Origin: Fictibacillus phosphorivorans
GTDB lineage: Bacteria > Bacillota > Bacilli > Bacillales > Fictibacillaceae
Assembly (NCBI RefSeq): GCF_023715845.1
Contig: NZ_JAMBOR010000004.1
Span: forward strand, 141,430-205,429
Length of the DNA stretch: 64,000 nucleotides
Direction of reading: 5' to 3'
The notes below the pieces were generated by a model. The model saw nothing but the letters and a program-made list of their open reading frames with translations. It ran no database searches and was not told the origin of the DNA. Position 1 is the stretch's first letter. The number at the start of each line of letters is the position of its first letter. This document shows, one piece after another, positions 46,397 through 56,293 of this stretch. The position numbers and the translations under genes are program-made.

Positions 46397-46757
46397 ATTC
46401 AATTAAGTTACCATCAGGATCACTGACAAAAACTTGATGCCAATCCGTTTTATTATTTGGCTTATTTACATATTTGACACCATGAGCGTCAAGAGTCTTG
46501 AGCAGTTTATCCATATCTTCTACCCTAATTGCAAAATGACCGTCTCTACTATCGATCTCAGTCGTATTTCTTCTGGCTTTTCCTTTTTCGTGAACAAGTA
46601 AATGAAGCTGTGTATCGCCAATATCATACCAAACGCCCGGAAAACCAAATTGAGGGCGTTTTTTATTTTGTTTAAAACCTAAGATTCCTTCGTAAAAATA
46701 TAACGCTTCTTTTAAGTTAGTAACCAGCAACGAAACATGATGGATTCCTTTATACAT
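46386..46757 (-). CDS. VOC/glyoxalase-fold family protein
   Basis: A 123-residue vicinal-oxygen-chelate protein. The opening YKGIHHVSLLVTNLKEALYFYEGILGF (H at about 6) and the ends LHLLVHE and DPDGNLIEFNV give the paired beta-alpha-beta-beta-beta modules and the metal ligands His and Glu. The substrate is unknown; glyoxalase-, dioxygenase- and fosfomycin-resistance-like members share this fold. I chose the ATG at 46757 with GAGGTG 7 bases upstream. Convergent with ytoA. Confidence 0.87.
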   Translation of the reverse strand: MYKGIHHVSLLVTNLKEALYFYEGILGFKQNKKRPQFGFPGVWYDIGDTQLHLLVHEKGKARRNTTEIDSRDGHFAIRVEDMDKLLKTLDAHGVKYVNKPNNKTDWHQVFVSDPDGNLIEFNV

Positions 46758-46897
46758 GTGTTTGCACCTCGTTTTCAATTCTTGGTTTGCCCATTATTTT
46801 ATCATATTTGATTATAAATAGAGATGATTCGTGTCTAATCCCTTTCTTTAATGAATATCTTTATAAAAGTACTCTTGTGAAGAAGGGATGGTTTTTA

Positions 46898-47119
46898 ATG
46901 AATAGAAACACGCCTGTAAAATCATATACCCCTTATCATAGTCCTTTCGATCCTTGTCCGCCTATCGGAAAGAAGTATTATTCAACTCCACCAAATCTAT
47001 ATATGGGTTTTCAACCACCTGACCTACCTCAGTTCCCTCCTAAAGAGGCATTGCGAAAAGGGACGCTTTGGCCAGCCTTTTATGATTATTATGAAAATCC
47101 ATATGAGAAAAGGGGGTAA
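46898..47119 (+). CDS. cotJA: Spore coat-associated protein CotJA
   Basis: A 73-residue Pro- and Tyr-rich protein. SYTPYHSPFDPCPPIGKKYYSTPPNLYMGFQPPDLPQFPPKEAL and the closing WPAFYDYYENPYE match CotJA, part of the mother-cell cotJ operon encoding inner coat proteins. I chose the ATG at 46898, with a GAAGGGATGG region upstream. It is followed by cotJB after 5 bases. In B. subtilis the operon is controlled by sigma-E; I could not find a convincing sigma-E promoter upstream. Confidence 0.88.
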   Translation: MNRNTPVKSYTPYHSPFDPCPPIGKKYYSTPPNLYMGFQPPDLPQFPPKEALRKGTLWPAFYDYYENPYEKRG

Positions 47120-47124
47120 TTGAA

Positions 47125-47388
47125 GTGCAACAAACATTACCCGAAGAATTTTATCAATGGATGGAAGAGCTACAAGCTGTTGATTTTGTACTTGTGGAAC
47201 TTACGTTGTATCTTGATACGCACCCTCAAGATCAGAATGCTATCCACCAGTTCAATCAATACGCACAACAGAGGAAAAAAATAAAACGTGCGATCGAATC
47301 GAAATATGGCCCCCTTCAGCAATACGGCAACAGCTATTCCGGTATGCCGTGGAACTGGAGCAACGGCCCTTGGCCTTGGCAAATATAA
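47125..47388 (+). CDS. cotJB: Spore coat protein CotJB
   Basis: An 87-residue protein. The body FYQWMEELQAVDFVLVELTLYLDTHPQDQNAIHQFNQYAQQRKKIKRAIESKYGPL is characteristic of CotJB, with a Trp/Asn/Pro-rich tail ending PWPW. The start is GTG at 47125 with AGGGGGT upstream. It is the middle gene of cotJABC. Confidence 0.93.
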   Translation: MQQTLPEEFYQWMEELQAVDFVLVELTLYLDTHPQDQNAIHQFNQYAQQRKKIKRAIESKYGPLQQYGNSYSGMPWNWSNGPWPWQI

Positions 47389-47412
47389 AAAGGGAAAAGG
47401 AGGTACTGGTTC

Positions 47413-47982
47413 ATGTGGGTTTACGAGAAGAAACTGCAATATCCGGTTAAAGTTACTTCATGCAATCCAAGACTAGCAAAATACTTAATTGAACAATATG
47501 GGGGTGCTGATGGAGAGCTTGCCGCTGCACTTCGTTACTTAAATCAGCGCTATACAATTCCTGATAAAGTAATTGGCCTATTAACAGATATCGGTACAGA
47601 AGAGTTTGCACATCTTGAAATGATCGCAACGATGATCTATAAGCTTACAAAAGATGCAACACCCGAACAAATAAAAGCTGCAGGAATCGAAGATCATTAC
47701 GTAAATCATGACAGTGCTTTGTTCTACCAAAACGCCTCAGGTGTACCTTTTACTGCAAGCTATATACAGGCAAAAGGTGACCCGATTGCTGACCTTTATG
47801 AAGACATAGCTGCAGAGGAAAAAGCCCGTGCCACCTACCAATGGATTATCGACATGTCAGATGATCCCGACCTGAATGATTCCCTTCGATTCTTAAGAGA
47901 ACGTGAGATTATCCATTCTCAGCGTTTCCGGGAAGCTGTTGAAATATTAAAAGAAGAACGAGATCGAAAAATATTCTTCTGA
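47413..47982 (+). CDS. cotJC: Spore coat protein CotJC, manganese-catalase fold
   Basis: A 189-residue ferritin-like four-helix protein of the manganese catalase family. The start MWVYEKKLQYPVKVTSCNPRLAKYLIEQYGGADGELAAALRYLNQRY is family-typical; dimetal ligands are in TEEFAHLEM (about 61-69) and AAEEKAR and REREIIHSQRF (about 161-171). It could remove peroxide in the coat, but catalytic activity is inferred. AAAGGAGG precedes the ATG by about 8 bases. Last gene of cotJABC. Confidence 0.94.
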   Translation: MWVYEKKLQYPVKVTSCNPRLAKYLIEQYGGADGELAAALRYLNQRYTIPDKVIGLLTDIGTEEFAHLEMIATMIYKLTKDATPEQIKAAGIEDHYVNHDSALFYQNASGVPFTASYIQAKGDPIADLYEDIAAEEKARATYQWIIDMSDDPDLNDSLRFLREREIIHSQRFREAVEILKEERDRKIFF

Positions 47983-47991
47983 TTGTTTTTT

Positions 47992-48018
47992 CCGTCCAGA
48001 ATTTTGGACGGTTTTTTT
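47992..48018 (+). terminator. Terminator of cotJABC
   Basis: CCGTCCA (47992-47998) with TGGACGG (48005-48011), loop GAATTT, then seven T. Confidence 0.88.
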
Positions 48019-48045
48019 ATGATATGTAAACTTGCCTCATAATAT

Positions 48046-48081
48046 AGTAAAAACAGACCCCTTTTAATAGGAGTCTGTTTT
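48046..48081 (-). terminator. Terminator of metK
   Basis: AAACAGAC pairs with GTCTGTTT and inner CCCC/GGAG, close to the metK stop; T-rich on the minus strand. Confidence 0.72.
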
Positions 48082-48087
48082 AATCTG

Positions 48088-49293
48088 TTAAATATTCGCT
48101 TGTTTCTTAAGTTCTTCTGCTTTATCAGTCTTCTCCCATGGAAGATCGACATCAGTACGGCCAAAGTGACCATATGCAGCAGTTTGTTTGTAGATCGGAC
48201 GGCGAAGATCAAGCATCTTGATGATTCCAGCCGGACGAAGATCGAAATTATTTCGAACTAATTCTACAAGTACTTCTTCAGATACTTTACCTGTTTCAAA
48301 CGTGTTTACAGCGATTGATACTGGTTGAGCAACACCGATCGCGTAAGCAAGTTGAACTTCAACTTTGTCAGCAAGGCCTGAAGCTACGATGTTTTTCGCA
48401 ACATAGCGTGCCGCATATGCAGCAGAACGGTCAACTTTTGTAGCATCCTTACCAGAGAACGCTCCACCACCGTGACGTGCATAACCACCGTAAGTATCAA
48501 CGATGATCTTACGTCCAGTCAGTCCAGCATCACCTTGTGGTCCACCGATAACGAAACGGCCTGTAGGGTTAATGAAGTATTTTGTGTTCTCATCAATTAA
48601 CTCAGCAGGAACAACTGGCTTGATTACTTTTTCTTTAATATCTCTTTGAATCTCTTCAAGTGTGTTCTCAGGGTGGTGTTGAGTAGAGATAACGATAGTA
48701 TCGATACGTACTGGCTTGTCGTTCTCGTCATATTCAACCGTTACTTGAGTTTTTCCATCTGGACGCAAGTAAGGAATTTCTTCAGTCTTACGTACTTCCG
48801 TAAGACGACGAGATAATTTGTGTGCTAATGAGATCGGAAGAGGCATGAGCTCTTCCGTTTCGTTACAAGCAAATCCGAACATTAAACCTTGGTCTCCTGC
48901 ACCGATCGCTTCGATCTCAGCATCAGTCATAGAACCTTCTCGAGCTTCAAGCGCTTGGTCTACACCCATAGCGATATCAGCAGATTGCTCATCAATTGAC
49001 GTTAATACTGCACAAGTTTCTGAATCGAAACCGTATTTTGCACGATCATAACCGATTTCTTTGATCGTTTCACGGACAACTTTTGGAATATCTACATAAG
49101 TAGAAGTTGTGATCTCACCTGCAACAAGTACAAGCCCTGTTGTAACTGATGTTTCACAAGCTACACGCGCATTTGCATCATGAGTTAGAATTTCATCTAG
49201 GATAGCATCTGAAATTTGGTCACAGATCTTATCCGGATGGCCTTCCGTTACCGATTCAGATGTGAATAAACGACGACTAACTTTTTTGGACAA
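48088..49293 (-). CDS. metK: S-adenosylmethionine synthetase
   Basis: MetK makes S-adenosylmethionine from methionine and ATP. The 401-residue length is normal. Signatures: [22 protein letters not shown] (about 9-30), [12 protein letters not shown] (about 131-142), the P-loop-like [23 protein letters not shown] (about 276-298) and the terminal [15 protein letters not shown]. Expression is controlled by the SAM-I riboswitch upstream, as in B. subtilis; divergent from pckA. Confidence 0.98.
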   Translation of the reverse strand: MSKKVSRRLFTSESVTEGHPDKICDQISDAILDEILTHDANARVACETSVTTGLVLVAGEITTSTYVDIPKVVRETIKEIGYDRAKYGFDSETCAVLTSIDEQSADIAMGVDQALEAREGSMTDAEIEAIGAGDQGLMFGFACNETEELMPLPISLAHKLSRRLTEVRKTEEIPYLRPDGKTQVTVEYDENDKPVRIDTIVISTQHHPENTLEEIQRDIKEKVIKPVVPAELIDENTKYFINPTGRFVIGGPQGDAGLTGRKIIVDTYGGYARHGGGAFSGKDATKVDRSAAYAARYVAKNIVASGLADKVEVQLAYAIGVAQPVSIAVNTFETGKVSEEVLVELVRNNFDLRPAGIIKMLDLRRPIYKQTAAYGHFGRTDVDLPWEKTDKAEELKKQANI

Positions 49294-49383
49294 ATTAATA
49301 TCCTCCCTTAATTGCTTTCAGTATGATACGGTACTTTATTCTTATCTATTTTGCATGTTTATGTTCGTAACTTGAAAAAGGCA

Positions 49384-49432
49384 TAAAAAAAGCCCTTCCC
49401 TGATTTACATATCATTCACGAGGGAAAAGGTT
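49384..49432 (-). terminator. SAM riboswitch terminator of metK
   Basis: AAGCCCTTCCCTGA pairs with the AGGGAAAAGG arm about 20 bases away; the minus-strand tail is TTTTTTT. Confidence 0.85.
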
Positions 49433-49451
49433 TAAACTAAAAATGCCTTCA

Positions 49452-49586
49452 TCCTCTTATTGTCCAAGGTTATTTTCACCTTGCAGGTTAGCACCTTTTC
49501 ATTGAAAGCAGATCTAAACTTCTTGCTTTCATGTCGGTTGCTGGGTTTCATAGGGCCTGTCCCTCCACCTACTCAGAATAAGAGTA
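49452..49586 (-). ncRNA. SAM-I (S-box) riboswitch upstream of metK
   Basis: On the minus strand, CTCTTATT begins the P1 stem, and the core reads GAGTAGGTGGAGGGAC, GGCCC, GAAACCCAGCAACC, then GGTGCTAACCTGC and a closing AATAAGAG. These are the hallmark S-box blocks. SAM binding should favour the terminator at 49384-49432. Confidence 0.97.
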
Positions 49587-49600
49587 GCCGTTCTCGAAAT

Positions 49601-49629
49601 ATAATAGCGCAATGACCTTATGATGTCAA
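49601..49629 (-). promoter_or_regulatory. Sigma-A promoter of metK
   Basis: Minus strand TTGACA (49624-49629) and TATTAT (49601-49606) with a 17-base spacer, just upstream of the S-box. Confidence 0.82.
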
Positions 49630-49786
49630 CTAAAATCCCTTTACTATCAATAATAAAAAGCTGATATTTGCATTTTTTGATATCGCTTCCAATAGGATGT
49701 AGATTTCAAGTGTATTGAGCCCTTTTTTTAGGATTACGAACTTTTCTGATGCGCTTTCATAAAATAGTATACATCATTTGATTTAA

Positions 49787-49797
49787 TGTGTTATACT
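49787..49797 (+). promoter_or_regulatory. CcpN-like operator overlapping the pckA -10 region
   Basis: TGTGTTATACT matches, letter by letter, the CcpN consensus TRTGHYATAYW as I recall it. It overlaps the likely -10 TATACT (49792-49797). In B. subtilis CcpN represses pckA and gapB under glycolytic conditions. ccpN is not in this window. Confidence 0.6.
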
Positions 49798-49828
49798 AAT
49801 TTTCGAATATATCACTCTAGGATAAAGG

Positions 49829-51427
49829 ATGGTACTGTCTGATATGAATACTTTGGAATTTACAACAACCTTAACTGAACTTATCACCCGTGAAACAACT
49901 CACCAGAACTTGCCTGTTCCGGTTTTAGTAGAAAAATCATTAACAAGAAACGAAGGCATGCTCACTTCTACAGGTGCACTTTGTGCAACCACGGGGAAAT
50001 ACACAGGCCGATCCCCAGAGGATAAATTTATTGTTGAAGATGCGTCCGTAAAAAAATCCATTGACTGGGGTAAAGTAAACAAACCATTTTCCCCTGAAAA
50101 CTTCGATAAACTCTATAAAAAAGTACTTCAATACTTAGGAACAAAAGATGAGTTATTCTTATTTAAGGGATTTGCAGGTGCAGATCAAGAGTACCGTCTT
50201 CCGATTCAAGTTATAAATGAATATGCTTGGCATAACCTATTTGCACATCAAATGTTTGTGCGTCCAAATGACGTAGAGCTTGCTTCCCATGATGCTGAAT
50301 TCACAGTAGTTTCAGCTCCAGGATTCCAAGCGAATCCTGCTGAAGATGGAACGAATTCGGAAACCTTTATTATCATTTCTTTCGAAAAACGAATCGTATT
50401 AATCGGAGGAACGGAGTATGCTGGAGAGATTAAAAAATCCGTGTTCTCTGTAATGAATTACCTGCTTCCGGAAAAAGGCATCCTTTCCATGCACTGTTCA
50501 GCTAACGTTGGAAACGAAGGGGATGTAGCACTTTTCTTCGGTCTGTCAGGTACAGGAAAGACCACTCTTTCCGCTGATCCTAACCGTCGATTAATCGGTG
50601 ACGATGAACATGGCTGGGCTAACACTGGCGTATTTAATATCGAAGGCGGTTGCTATGCGAAGACAATTGATCTTTCAAAAGAAAAAGAGCCGCAGATCTG
50701 GAATGCAATTCGTTTTGGAAGTGTATTAGAGAATGTAATGATCGATGATGAATCTCGTATTGCGGATTATAAAGATTCTACATTAACCGAAAATACAAGA
50801 GCGGCTTATCCTGTTGATGCCATTCCAAACATTATTCAGCCAAGTGTTGCTGGTCATCCAAATACAATTATCTTCTTAACCGCTGATGCTTTTGGCGTAT
50901 TGCCTCCAATCAGTAAGTTAACAAAAGAGCAAGCTATGTACCATTTCCTATCCGGCTACACGAGCAAGCTTGCGGGAACGGAAAGAGGAGTTACATCACC
51001 ACAAGCAACGTTCTCAACATGCTTTGGTGCTCCATTCCTTCCATTGCCTGCAACAGTATATGCAGAAATGTTAGGTAAAAAAATTGATCAGCACAATGTT
51101 CAAGTATTTCTAGTTAATACTGGCTGGTCTGGCGGTGAATATGGTGTTGGAAACCGTATGAACTTATCTTACACTCGTGCTATGGTTCAAGCTGCACTTG
51201 AAGGAGAACTAACATCCGTTGAAACTGTAGTCGATCCTGTCTTCGGACTTCACATTCCAACTCATTGCCCAGGTGTTCCTGATCAGGTTCTGCAACCAAA
51301 AAAAACATGGGAAAGCCCTGAACAATATGACATTAAAGCAAAAGAGCTTGCAGCGAAATTCAAAGCTAATTTTGAAAAGTTCAAATTGGTTTCACCTGAA
51401 ATTATGCAAGCAGGACCAATTGCGTAA
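49829..51427 (+). CDS. pckA: Phosphoenolpyruvate carboxykinase (ATP)
   Basis: PckA turns oxaloacetate and ATP into PEP and CO2, the gluconeogenic entry step. The 532-residue length fits the ATP-type enzyme. Visible: [13 protein letters not shown] (about 53-65), the kinase P-loop [18 protein letters not shown] (about 232-249), LIGDDEHGW with the metal Asp, and NTRAAYP. Two starts are possible: ATG 49829, with AGGAT upstream, or ATG 49844, which gives an N-terminus (MNTLEF) closer to that of the B. subtilis protein. Divergent from metK, as in B. subtilis. Confidence 0.97.
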   Translation: MVLSDMNTLEFTTTLTELITRETTHQNLPVPVLVEKSLTRNEGMLTSTGALCATTGKYTGRSPEDKFIVEDASVKKSIDWGKVNKPFSPENFDKLYKKVLQYLGTKDELFLFKGFAGADQEYRLPIQVINEYAWHNLFAHQMFVRPNDVELASHDAEFTVVSAPGFQANPAEDGTNSETFIIISFEKRIVLIGGTEYAGEIKKSVFSVMNYLLPEKGILSMHCSANVGNEGDVALFFGLSGTGKTTLSADPNRRLIGDDEHGWANTGVFNIEGGCYAKTIDLSKEKEPQIWNAIRFGSVLENVMIDDESRIADYKDSTLTENTRAAYPVDAIPNIIQPSVAGHPNTIIFLTADAFGVLPPISKLTKEQAMYHFLSGYTSKLAGTERGVTSPQATFSTCFGAPFLPLPATVYAEMLGKKIDQHNVQVFLVNTGWSGGEYGVGNRMNLSYTRAMVQAALEGELTSVETVVDPVFGLHIPTHCPGVPDQVLQPKKTWESPEQYDIKAKELAAKFKANFEKFKLVSPEIMQAGPIA

Positions 51428-51433
51428 ATCCTA

Positions 51434-51471
51434 TAAAAAACCCTTCCATAATTTAGCGGGAGGGTTTTTCT
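51434..51471 (+). terminator. Terminator of pckA
   Basis: AAAAACCCTTCC pairs with GGGAGGGTTTTT (small loop with one bulge). Confidence 0.85.
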
Positions 51472-51556
51472 ATTTCTAAAATCATCTATCCGATTCTGTA
51501 TCATAACGCTTAGATGGATCTTTTATACAATAAAAATAAGACTTCCAAAAGCAAGA

Positions 51557-52363
51557 TCATCTTACTTCAGGAAGCCTCTTTCCTTGTTCCTTCATCCACT
51601 CACATAAAGCGTATGTTATTTTTCTATTCTCCTTTGGCGGGAAATAGTGTGTATACTCTGGATAGATCCAAGTTTCACATGGCTTCTTGAGTTCTTCTAA
51701 CCTTTTTTCAATCTTAAGCGTATGTTCTACACTTACATTTTCATCTTTCATTCCGTGAATACACAATAGGGGTGTCTGTAATTCACTGCAATAATATAAC
51801 GGAGATCGCCATTCATATTCTTCAGGATACTTATCTGGTGTACCCCCAATTACTCTCTTCATCATCCTTCGCAAATCTTCTCTTTCCTCATAAGTAAGAG
51901 CCATATCTGTTACACCACCCCATGTAACAACAGATTTGATTTCAGGGAACCTCATGGCAGTAAACAGTGCCATCGGTCCGCCTCTTGAAAAACCGAATAC
52001 ATGAATTTCATTTTGATCCACTTTTGGAAACTGCTTTAATACTTCAAAGGCCGCAAAAGCATCTGTTCTGTCCTTACCAGCGAAGTCTTCGTTTCCCTCT
52101 CCACCTTGGTTGCCTCTGTAATACGGTGCCATGACCACAAACCCTTGAGATGCAAACTGTATAATTCTTGCGATCCGAACCATACCAACTGACTTGATCC
52201 CGCCTCTTAAATAAAGAAATCCCGGAAAAGGACCCTCTCCTTGAGGCAGAGCAGCAAGCCCTTTAATTCTCAGCCCATCATTCAGGTATGTAACTACATA
52301 CAGCTTTATGGTCGGATGTGGGGAAGGAAATCGCTGCCATTCTATGATTTTTGCTCTCTTCAT
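51557..52363 (-). CDS. ytmA: Alpha/beta hydrolase, prolyl-oligopeptidase-like (YtmA)
   Basis: A 268-residue hydrolase of the S9/dienelactone type. The nucleophile is in VFGFSRGGPMALF (about 120-132, GxSxG), the acid in CIHGMKDENVSVEH (about 199-212) and the His in EYTHYF (about 240-245). It has no signal peptide, so it is cytosolic; the substrate is unknown. GCGAGGAG lies 8 bases before the ATG. Position beside pckA and ytlA follows B. subtilis. Confidence 0.87.
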   Translation of the reverse strand: MKRAKIIEWQRFPSPHPTIKLYVVTYLNDGLRIKGLAALPQGEGPFPGFLYLRGGIKSVGMVRIARIIQFASQGFVVMAPYYRGNQGGEGNEDFAGKDRTDAFAAFEVLKQFPKVDQNEIHVFGFSRGGPMALFTAMRFPEIKSVVTWGGVTDMALTYEEREDLRRMMKRVIGGTPDKYPEEYEWRSPLYYCSELQTPLLCIHGMKDENVSVEHTLKIEKRLEELKKPCETWIYPEYTHYFPPKENRKITYALCEWMKEQGKRLPEVR

Positions 52364-52469
52364 TCCGACACTCCTCGCTTATTTTGTGGGCAAACACATA
52401 TTTGCCGCAATCACATACATTATTACATAAAAGTCATGACTTCATCCCTATTCTTGCAGGAGGATCACA

Positions 52470-53474
52470 ATGAAACATTTAAAAAGGACATTCACGTTAT
52501 TGTTTACTTCCCTTCTTGTCTTTTCCTTAATGCTGGCTGGCTGCAGTACATCCAGTTCTAAACAGGAAAAAGTACGTGTTGCAGAAGTTACCCGTTCTAT
52601 CTTTTATGCCCCTCAATATGTAGCCATTGAAAAAGGTTTTTTTGAAGAGGAAGGGCTCAATGTGGAGCTAACAACCACTTGGGGCGGAGATAAAACGATG
52701 ACAGCTTTACTCTCTAATGGCGCTGATGTAGCACTCGTTGGTTCAGAAACCACCATTTATGTTCATGCTCAAGAATCTACAGACCCTGTCATTAATTTTG
52801 CACAGCTCACGCAAACGGATGGTACTTTTTTAGTAGCACGGAAAAAACCTGATTTCTTCTCTTGGGATCAGCTAAAAAGCAGTACATTCTTGGGTCAGCG
52901 TAAGGGCGGAATGCCTCAAATGGCAGGTGAGTTTGCCCTAAAAAAACATGGGATCGATCCGAAGAACGACCTCACCATGATTCAAAATATTGATTTTGCT
53001 AACGTTGCTAACGCATTTGCATCTGGAACGGGAGATTATGTGCAGTTGTTCGAACCACAAGCTAGTCTTTTTGAACAAAAGGGAATCGGCCACATCGTTG
53101 CTTCCTTTGGAGCAGAATCAGGTAAAATTCCTTACACGACTTTCATGGCAAAAGAAAGTTATATGAAAGAAAACAAAGAAACGCTTGAGAAATTCACAAA
53201 AGGCTTATATAAAGCACAATTGTGGGTAGAAAACCATTCCGCCGCTGAGATTGCGAAAGTCATTGCACCATATTTTGAAGATACCCCTGTTGAGTTAATT
53301 GAAACGGTAATAGATCGTTACAAGAGCCAACACAGCTTTGCCTTAAATCCAATATTAGATGAAGAAGAATGGAACAATCTGCAGACGATCATGGATGAGG
53401 CGGGAGAACTCCCTAAAAAGATCGATTATGATGTTCTTGTTGATACAACTTTAGCCAAGGAAGCAATTAAATAA
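52470..53474 (+). CDS. ytlA: ABC transporter substrate-binding lipoprotein (YtlA; NMT1/THI5 or SsuA-like)
   Basis: A 334-residue lipoprotein. The signal peptide ends in LMLAGCS (lipobox, Cys at about 25). The mature part has YAPQYVAIEKGFFEEEGLNVELTTTWGGDKTMTALLSNGADVALVG, typical of the family that binds sulfonates, nitrate or thiamine pyrimidine precursors. B. halodurans ThiY, of the same family, binds a formylaminopyrimidine, so that ligand is a candidate. No THI-box riboswitch is visible upstream. First gene of ytlACD. Confidence 0.88.
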   Translation: MKHLKRTFTLLFTSLLVFSLMLAGCSTSSSKQEKVRVAEVTRSIFYAPQYVAIEKGFFEEEGLNVELTTTWGGDKTMTALLSNGADVALVGSETTIYVHAQESTDPVINFAQLTQTDGTFLVARKKPDFFSWDQLKSSTFLGQRKGGMPQMAGEFALKKHGIDPKNDLTMIQNIDFANVANAFASGTGDYVQLFEPQASLFEQKGIGHIVASFGAESGKIPYTTFMAKESYMKENKETLEKFTKGLYKAQLWVENHSAAEIAKVIAPYFEDTPVELIETVIDRYKSQHSFALNPILDEEEWNNLQTIMDEAGELPKKIDYDVLVDTTLAKEAIK

Positions 53475-53492
53475 TATACAGGAGGGATCGTC

Positions 53493-54284
53493 GTGGCTTT
53501 TTTGCAGCTGAAATCAGTCGGTCAAACCTACTTTTCAAAAACTTCTGCCACAACGGCCTTAGAGGATATTTCTCTATCCATTAATGAAGGAGAGTTCGTC
53601 TCCATACTCGGTCCAAGTGGATGTGGAAAATCTACATTGCTGTCTATCATTGCGGGTCTTCTCATCCCTACTACAGGAACGGTAATGGTAAACAATCAAA
53701 AGATTAATCAGCCACATCCTAAGATTGGCTATATGCTTCAGCAAGATTACCTTTTTCCATGGAAGACCATTGAAGAAAATATTATGCTTGGCCTAAAGCT
53801 TAGGAATCAAAAGACAGAAGAAAATATACAAGCAACTATTCGATTATTAAAAGAAATCGGGCTTGAACATACAAAAAACAAATATCCTTCAGAACTATCA
53901 GGTGGCATGAGGCAAAGGGTAGCGCTTGTTCGAACGTTAGCAACTCAGCCTAAGATGCTTTTACTTGATGAACCATTCTCCGCTTTAGATTACCAAACAA
54001 AACTAAAGCTAGAAGACTTAGTTTCTTCTACTCTGAAGGAATTTGGGAAAACGGCTATTCTCGTAACACATGATATTGGCGAAGCCATTGCAATGAGTGA
54101 TCATGTCATCTTATTATCGAGCAATCCAGGCCGTATTTTCCGTACGTTTAAAATTCCTGAAACACTCAGAAGCCTCCTGCCATTCGAAGCGAGACAGCAC
54201 CCAGATTTTTCAGCAACATTTCAGCAAATATGGGAGGAGTTGGAGCACATTGAGCAAAACGATCATGAACAAGAAACATCTTGA
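53493..54284 (+). CDS. ytlC: ABC transporter ATP-binding protein (YtlC)
   Basis: A 263-residue ATPase. Walker [15 protein letters not shown] (about 35-48), Q-loop [13 protein letters not shown], signature [11 protein letters not shown] (about 136-146), Walker [12 protein letters not shown] (about 157-167) and switch His TLKEFG..ILVTHD. It belongs to the SsuB/TauB/ThiZ subfamily and couples ATP to YtlD. The start is GTG with GGAGGG upstream; it lies 19 bases after ytlA and overlaps ytlD. Confidence 0.95.
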   Translation: MAFLQLKSVGQTYFSKTSATTALEDISLSINEGEFVSILGPSGCGKSTLLSIIAGLLIPTTGTVMVNNQKINQPHPKIGYMLQQDYLFPWKTIEENIMLGLKLRNQKTEENIQATIRLLKEIGLEHTKNKYPSELSGGMRQRVALVRTLATQPKMLLLDEPFSALDYQTKLKLEDLVSSTLKEFGKTAILVTHDIGEAIAMSDHVILLSSNPGRIFRTFKIPETLRSLLPFEARQHPDFSATFQQIWEELEHIEQNDHEQETS

Positions 54285-55056
54285 ATTTCTTTTAGCTATC
54301 AAAAAAGAAAAACGAAACATCCGGATTGTCCAGCTGCTCATTTTTCTAAGTTTTTTTTCAATGTGGGAAATCTTTTCTAAACAAGGATGGATTAATCCTT
54401 TACTATTCAGTTCGCCTTCTAAAATCTGGTCTTTATTTATCACGAAAGCGACTGATGGCTCTCTTTATATCCATGTTGCCTATACACTCGGCGAGACCGT
54501 TCTTGGATTTATATTAGGAACGCTTTTTGGAACCTTATTAGCGGCATTGCTATGGTGGTCATCTTTTTTAGCGAGGGTTTTGGATCCTTACTTAGTCGTT
54601 TTGAATGCCATGCCAAAAGTGGCATTAGGCCCGATTTTAATCGTTGCCATCGGACCTAATTTTGGATCCATTATAGCCATGGGCATTCTCATCTCCATCA
54701 TTATCACAACGTTGGTTGTGTATACAGCCTTTCAAAATGTGGATGAAAACTATGTAAAAGTGGTCCGATCATTCGGCGGGGATAAAAACCAATGTTTTAA
54801 AGAGGTTATCCTTCCAGCATGTTTCCCAAGTATTATCTCGTCTCTGAAAGTTAACGTCGGTTTATCATGGGTTGGCGTTATTGTCGGAGAGTTTCTTGTT
54901 TCAAAACAAGGACTTGGTTATATGATCATTTATGGTTTCCAAGTATTTAATTTCACTTTAGTATTAATGAGTCTTTTAGTTATCGCGGTTATCGCTACCT
55001 TGATGTATCAAGGTGTCGAATACCTTGAGAGTAAACTTATAAAACATCATTCATAA
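54250..55056 (+). CDS. ytlD: ABC transporter permease (YtlD)
   Basis: A 268-residue permease with about six spans and the EAA-type loop ([29 protein letters not shown]) that meets the ATPase. It is of the SsuC/TauC/ThiX type. I chose the TTG at 54250, with GGAGGAG about 10 bases upstream; an ATG at 54265 is the alternative. Either way it overlaps the end of ytlC, which implies coupling. Last gene of ytlACD and convergent with ytkD. Confidence 0.92.
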   Translation: MSKTIMNKKHLEFLLAIKKEKRNIRIVQLLIFLSFFSMWEIFSKQGWINPLLFSSPSKIWSLFITKATDGSLYIHVAYTLGETVLGFILGTLFGTLLAALLWWSSFLARVLDPYLVVLNAMPKVALGPILIVAIGPNFGSIIAMGILISIIITTLVVYTAFQNVDENYVKVVRSFGGDKNQCFKEVILPACFPSIISSLKVNVGLSWVGVIVGEFLVSKQGLGYMIIYGFQVFNFTLVLMSLLVIAVIATLMYQGVEYLESKLIKHHS

Positions 55057-55063
55057 ACTGTGA

Positions 55064-55543
55064 TCAGACCAGGAAATGTTTGAGAACATACTTCATACTT
55101 TCAGACAATACCTGGTCTTTCATCATAAAACTAAACGTCTTGTTGGTCGCTACATCTTCAGGTAATTCGCTCATGAGGACTGGACCATTTGTTTCAAAAT
55201 AACGATGTTTTAATAAGATTTTATCAACATTAGCCACATAGATGTTTTTTATGATTTTTCCACCTTTTCCATCTACATAATACTGGCCAATATATTTTAA
55301 TTCTGAAACTCTTCCACCCGTTTCTTCAAACACCTCTCGGATTGCAGCTTCATCTGCCGTTTCACCAGGCTCTACTTTCCCACCAGGAAATTCTATTCCA
55401 CGCCTTGGATGTTCCGTTAATAGCCATTGATCCTTGAATTTACAAATACACCACACATGCATAGGAGTATCAGAAAATGGGTGGTCTGAAAAAGACAATT
55501 GTACAGTGTTGTTATAAAAATCTTTAAATGTAATAATATCCAT
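55064..55543 (-). CDS. ytkD: Nudix hydrolase YtkD (8-oxo-dGTPase-like)
   Basis: A 159-residue Nudix protein. The Nudix box GGKVEPGETADEAAIREVFEETGG is at about 74-97. In B. subtilis YtkD hydrolyses 8-oxo-dGTP and other nucleoside triphosphates and is also implicated in RNA decapping (RppH-like). The ATG at 55543 has GGAG 7 bases upstream. It ends 7 bases from the convergent ytlD. Confidence 0.9.
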   Translation of the reverse strand: MDIITFKDFYNNTVQLSFSDHPFSDTPMHVWCICKFKDQWLLTEHPRRGIEFPGGKVEPGETADEAAIREVFEETGGRVSELKYIGQYYVDGKGGKIIKNIYVANVDKILLKHRYFETNGPVLMSELPEDVATNKTFSFMMKDQVLSESMKYVLKHFLV

Positions 55544-55664
55544 CACACTACTCCATCTCGACTATTTCCTCTATTGTAAAGTTCACACCATTTAAAGTCC
55601 ATTTGTTTTAATCGTATCTATCAGGTAATTTTTCAATCGTGAAAAAACATGGGTACCCCCATGC

Positions 55665-56207
55665 TTAATCCACTGATGCAAATGTGATAATCCATTTTCC
55701 ATCTATATATTCATATCCTAGAGTAATCTCATAAATACCATAAAGCTCAGAACTGTTCTTTTGATATACCCGGAAAGATTTATCCGAAAGCTGCTTAATA
55801 TTTACCGGTTTCTCTTCTTCTAACCAAGGAGGTAACTCAGTAGGAATAATATATAAAGAACTTTCCCTTTCTTCGAATAAACCATCCGTATAATATGCAA
55901 CAATATCTTCAGACACATAGTTTGTTAAATGAGAGATCAGTTCTTCTTTTGAAGAATAATTTATTACTTTATAATTTTCATCGGTTTCTTGTTTAAGAGC
56001 TTCCATGAAAAGGTTCGCATTTTTCTTAGCAAGATCCTCACTGAATTCAGGAATTTCTTCCCCTCTTGCCTTTTTCTCTTCTGCATTTACTGGCTGTGTG
56101 ATTGCTTTATTTTTCGTACTGGAACTCTCTTGAATTTGATCTGGGATGTTAGGGACAAACAGAAAAGACAACATAACAACAAAGCATAGTGCTATAAACG
56201 CCTTCAC
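55665..56207 (-). CDS. Secreted or membrane-anchored protein, function unknown
   Basis: About 180 residues. The N-terminus has a hydrophobic segment (LVKAFIALCFVVMLSFLFVP) that is a signal anchor or signal peptide, followed by a polar, acidic region and a globular domain of about 110 residues ending in YEYIDGKWIITFASVD, a fold reminiscent of NTF2/SH3-like extracytoplasmic modules, without a known motif. I chose the GTG at 56207, with GGTGG about 9 bases upstream; GTG codons up to 12 bases earlier are possible. No family recognised. Confidence 0.7.
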   Translation of the reverse strand: MKAFIALCFVVMLSFLFVPNIPDQIQESSSTKNKAITQPVNAEEKKARGEEIPEFSEDLAKKNANLFMEALKQETDENYKVINYSSKEELISHLTNYVSEDIVAYYTDGLFEERESSLYIIPTELPPWLEEEKPVNIKQLSDKSFRVYQKNSSELYGIYEITLGYEYIDGKWIITFASVD

Positions 56208-56293
56208 GAGATCCACCACCCATCATTGTTTTCTTACTATAATTTATTCACTGTCTAACAAATTCTAAACATCTTGTTTTAAGAGGGTGTTTC

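Noticed and set aside
46790..46897. Sigma-E promoter for cotJABC
   Set aside because: ATATT occurs at a possible -35, but no CATACAnT-like -10 at the right spacing.
52364..52469. THI-box (TPP) riboswitch before ytlA
   Set aside because: Neither CTGAGA nor ACCTGA blocks are present in the short leader.
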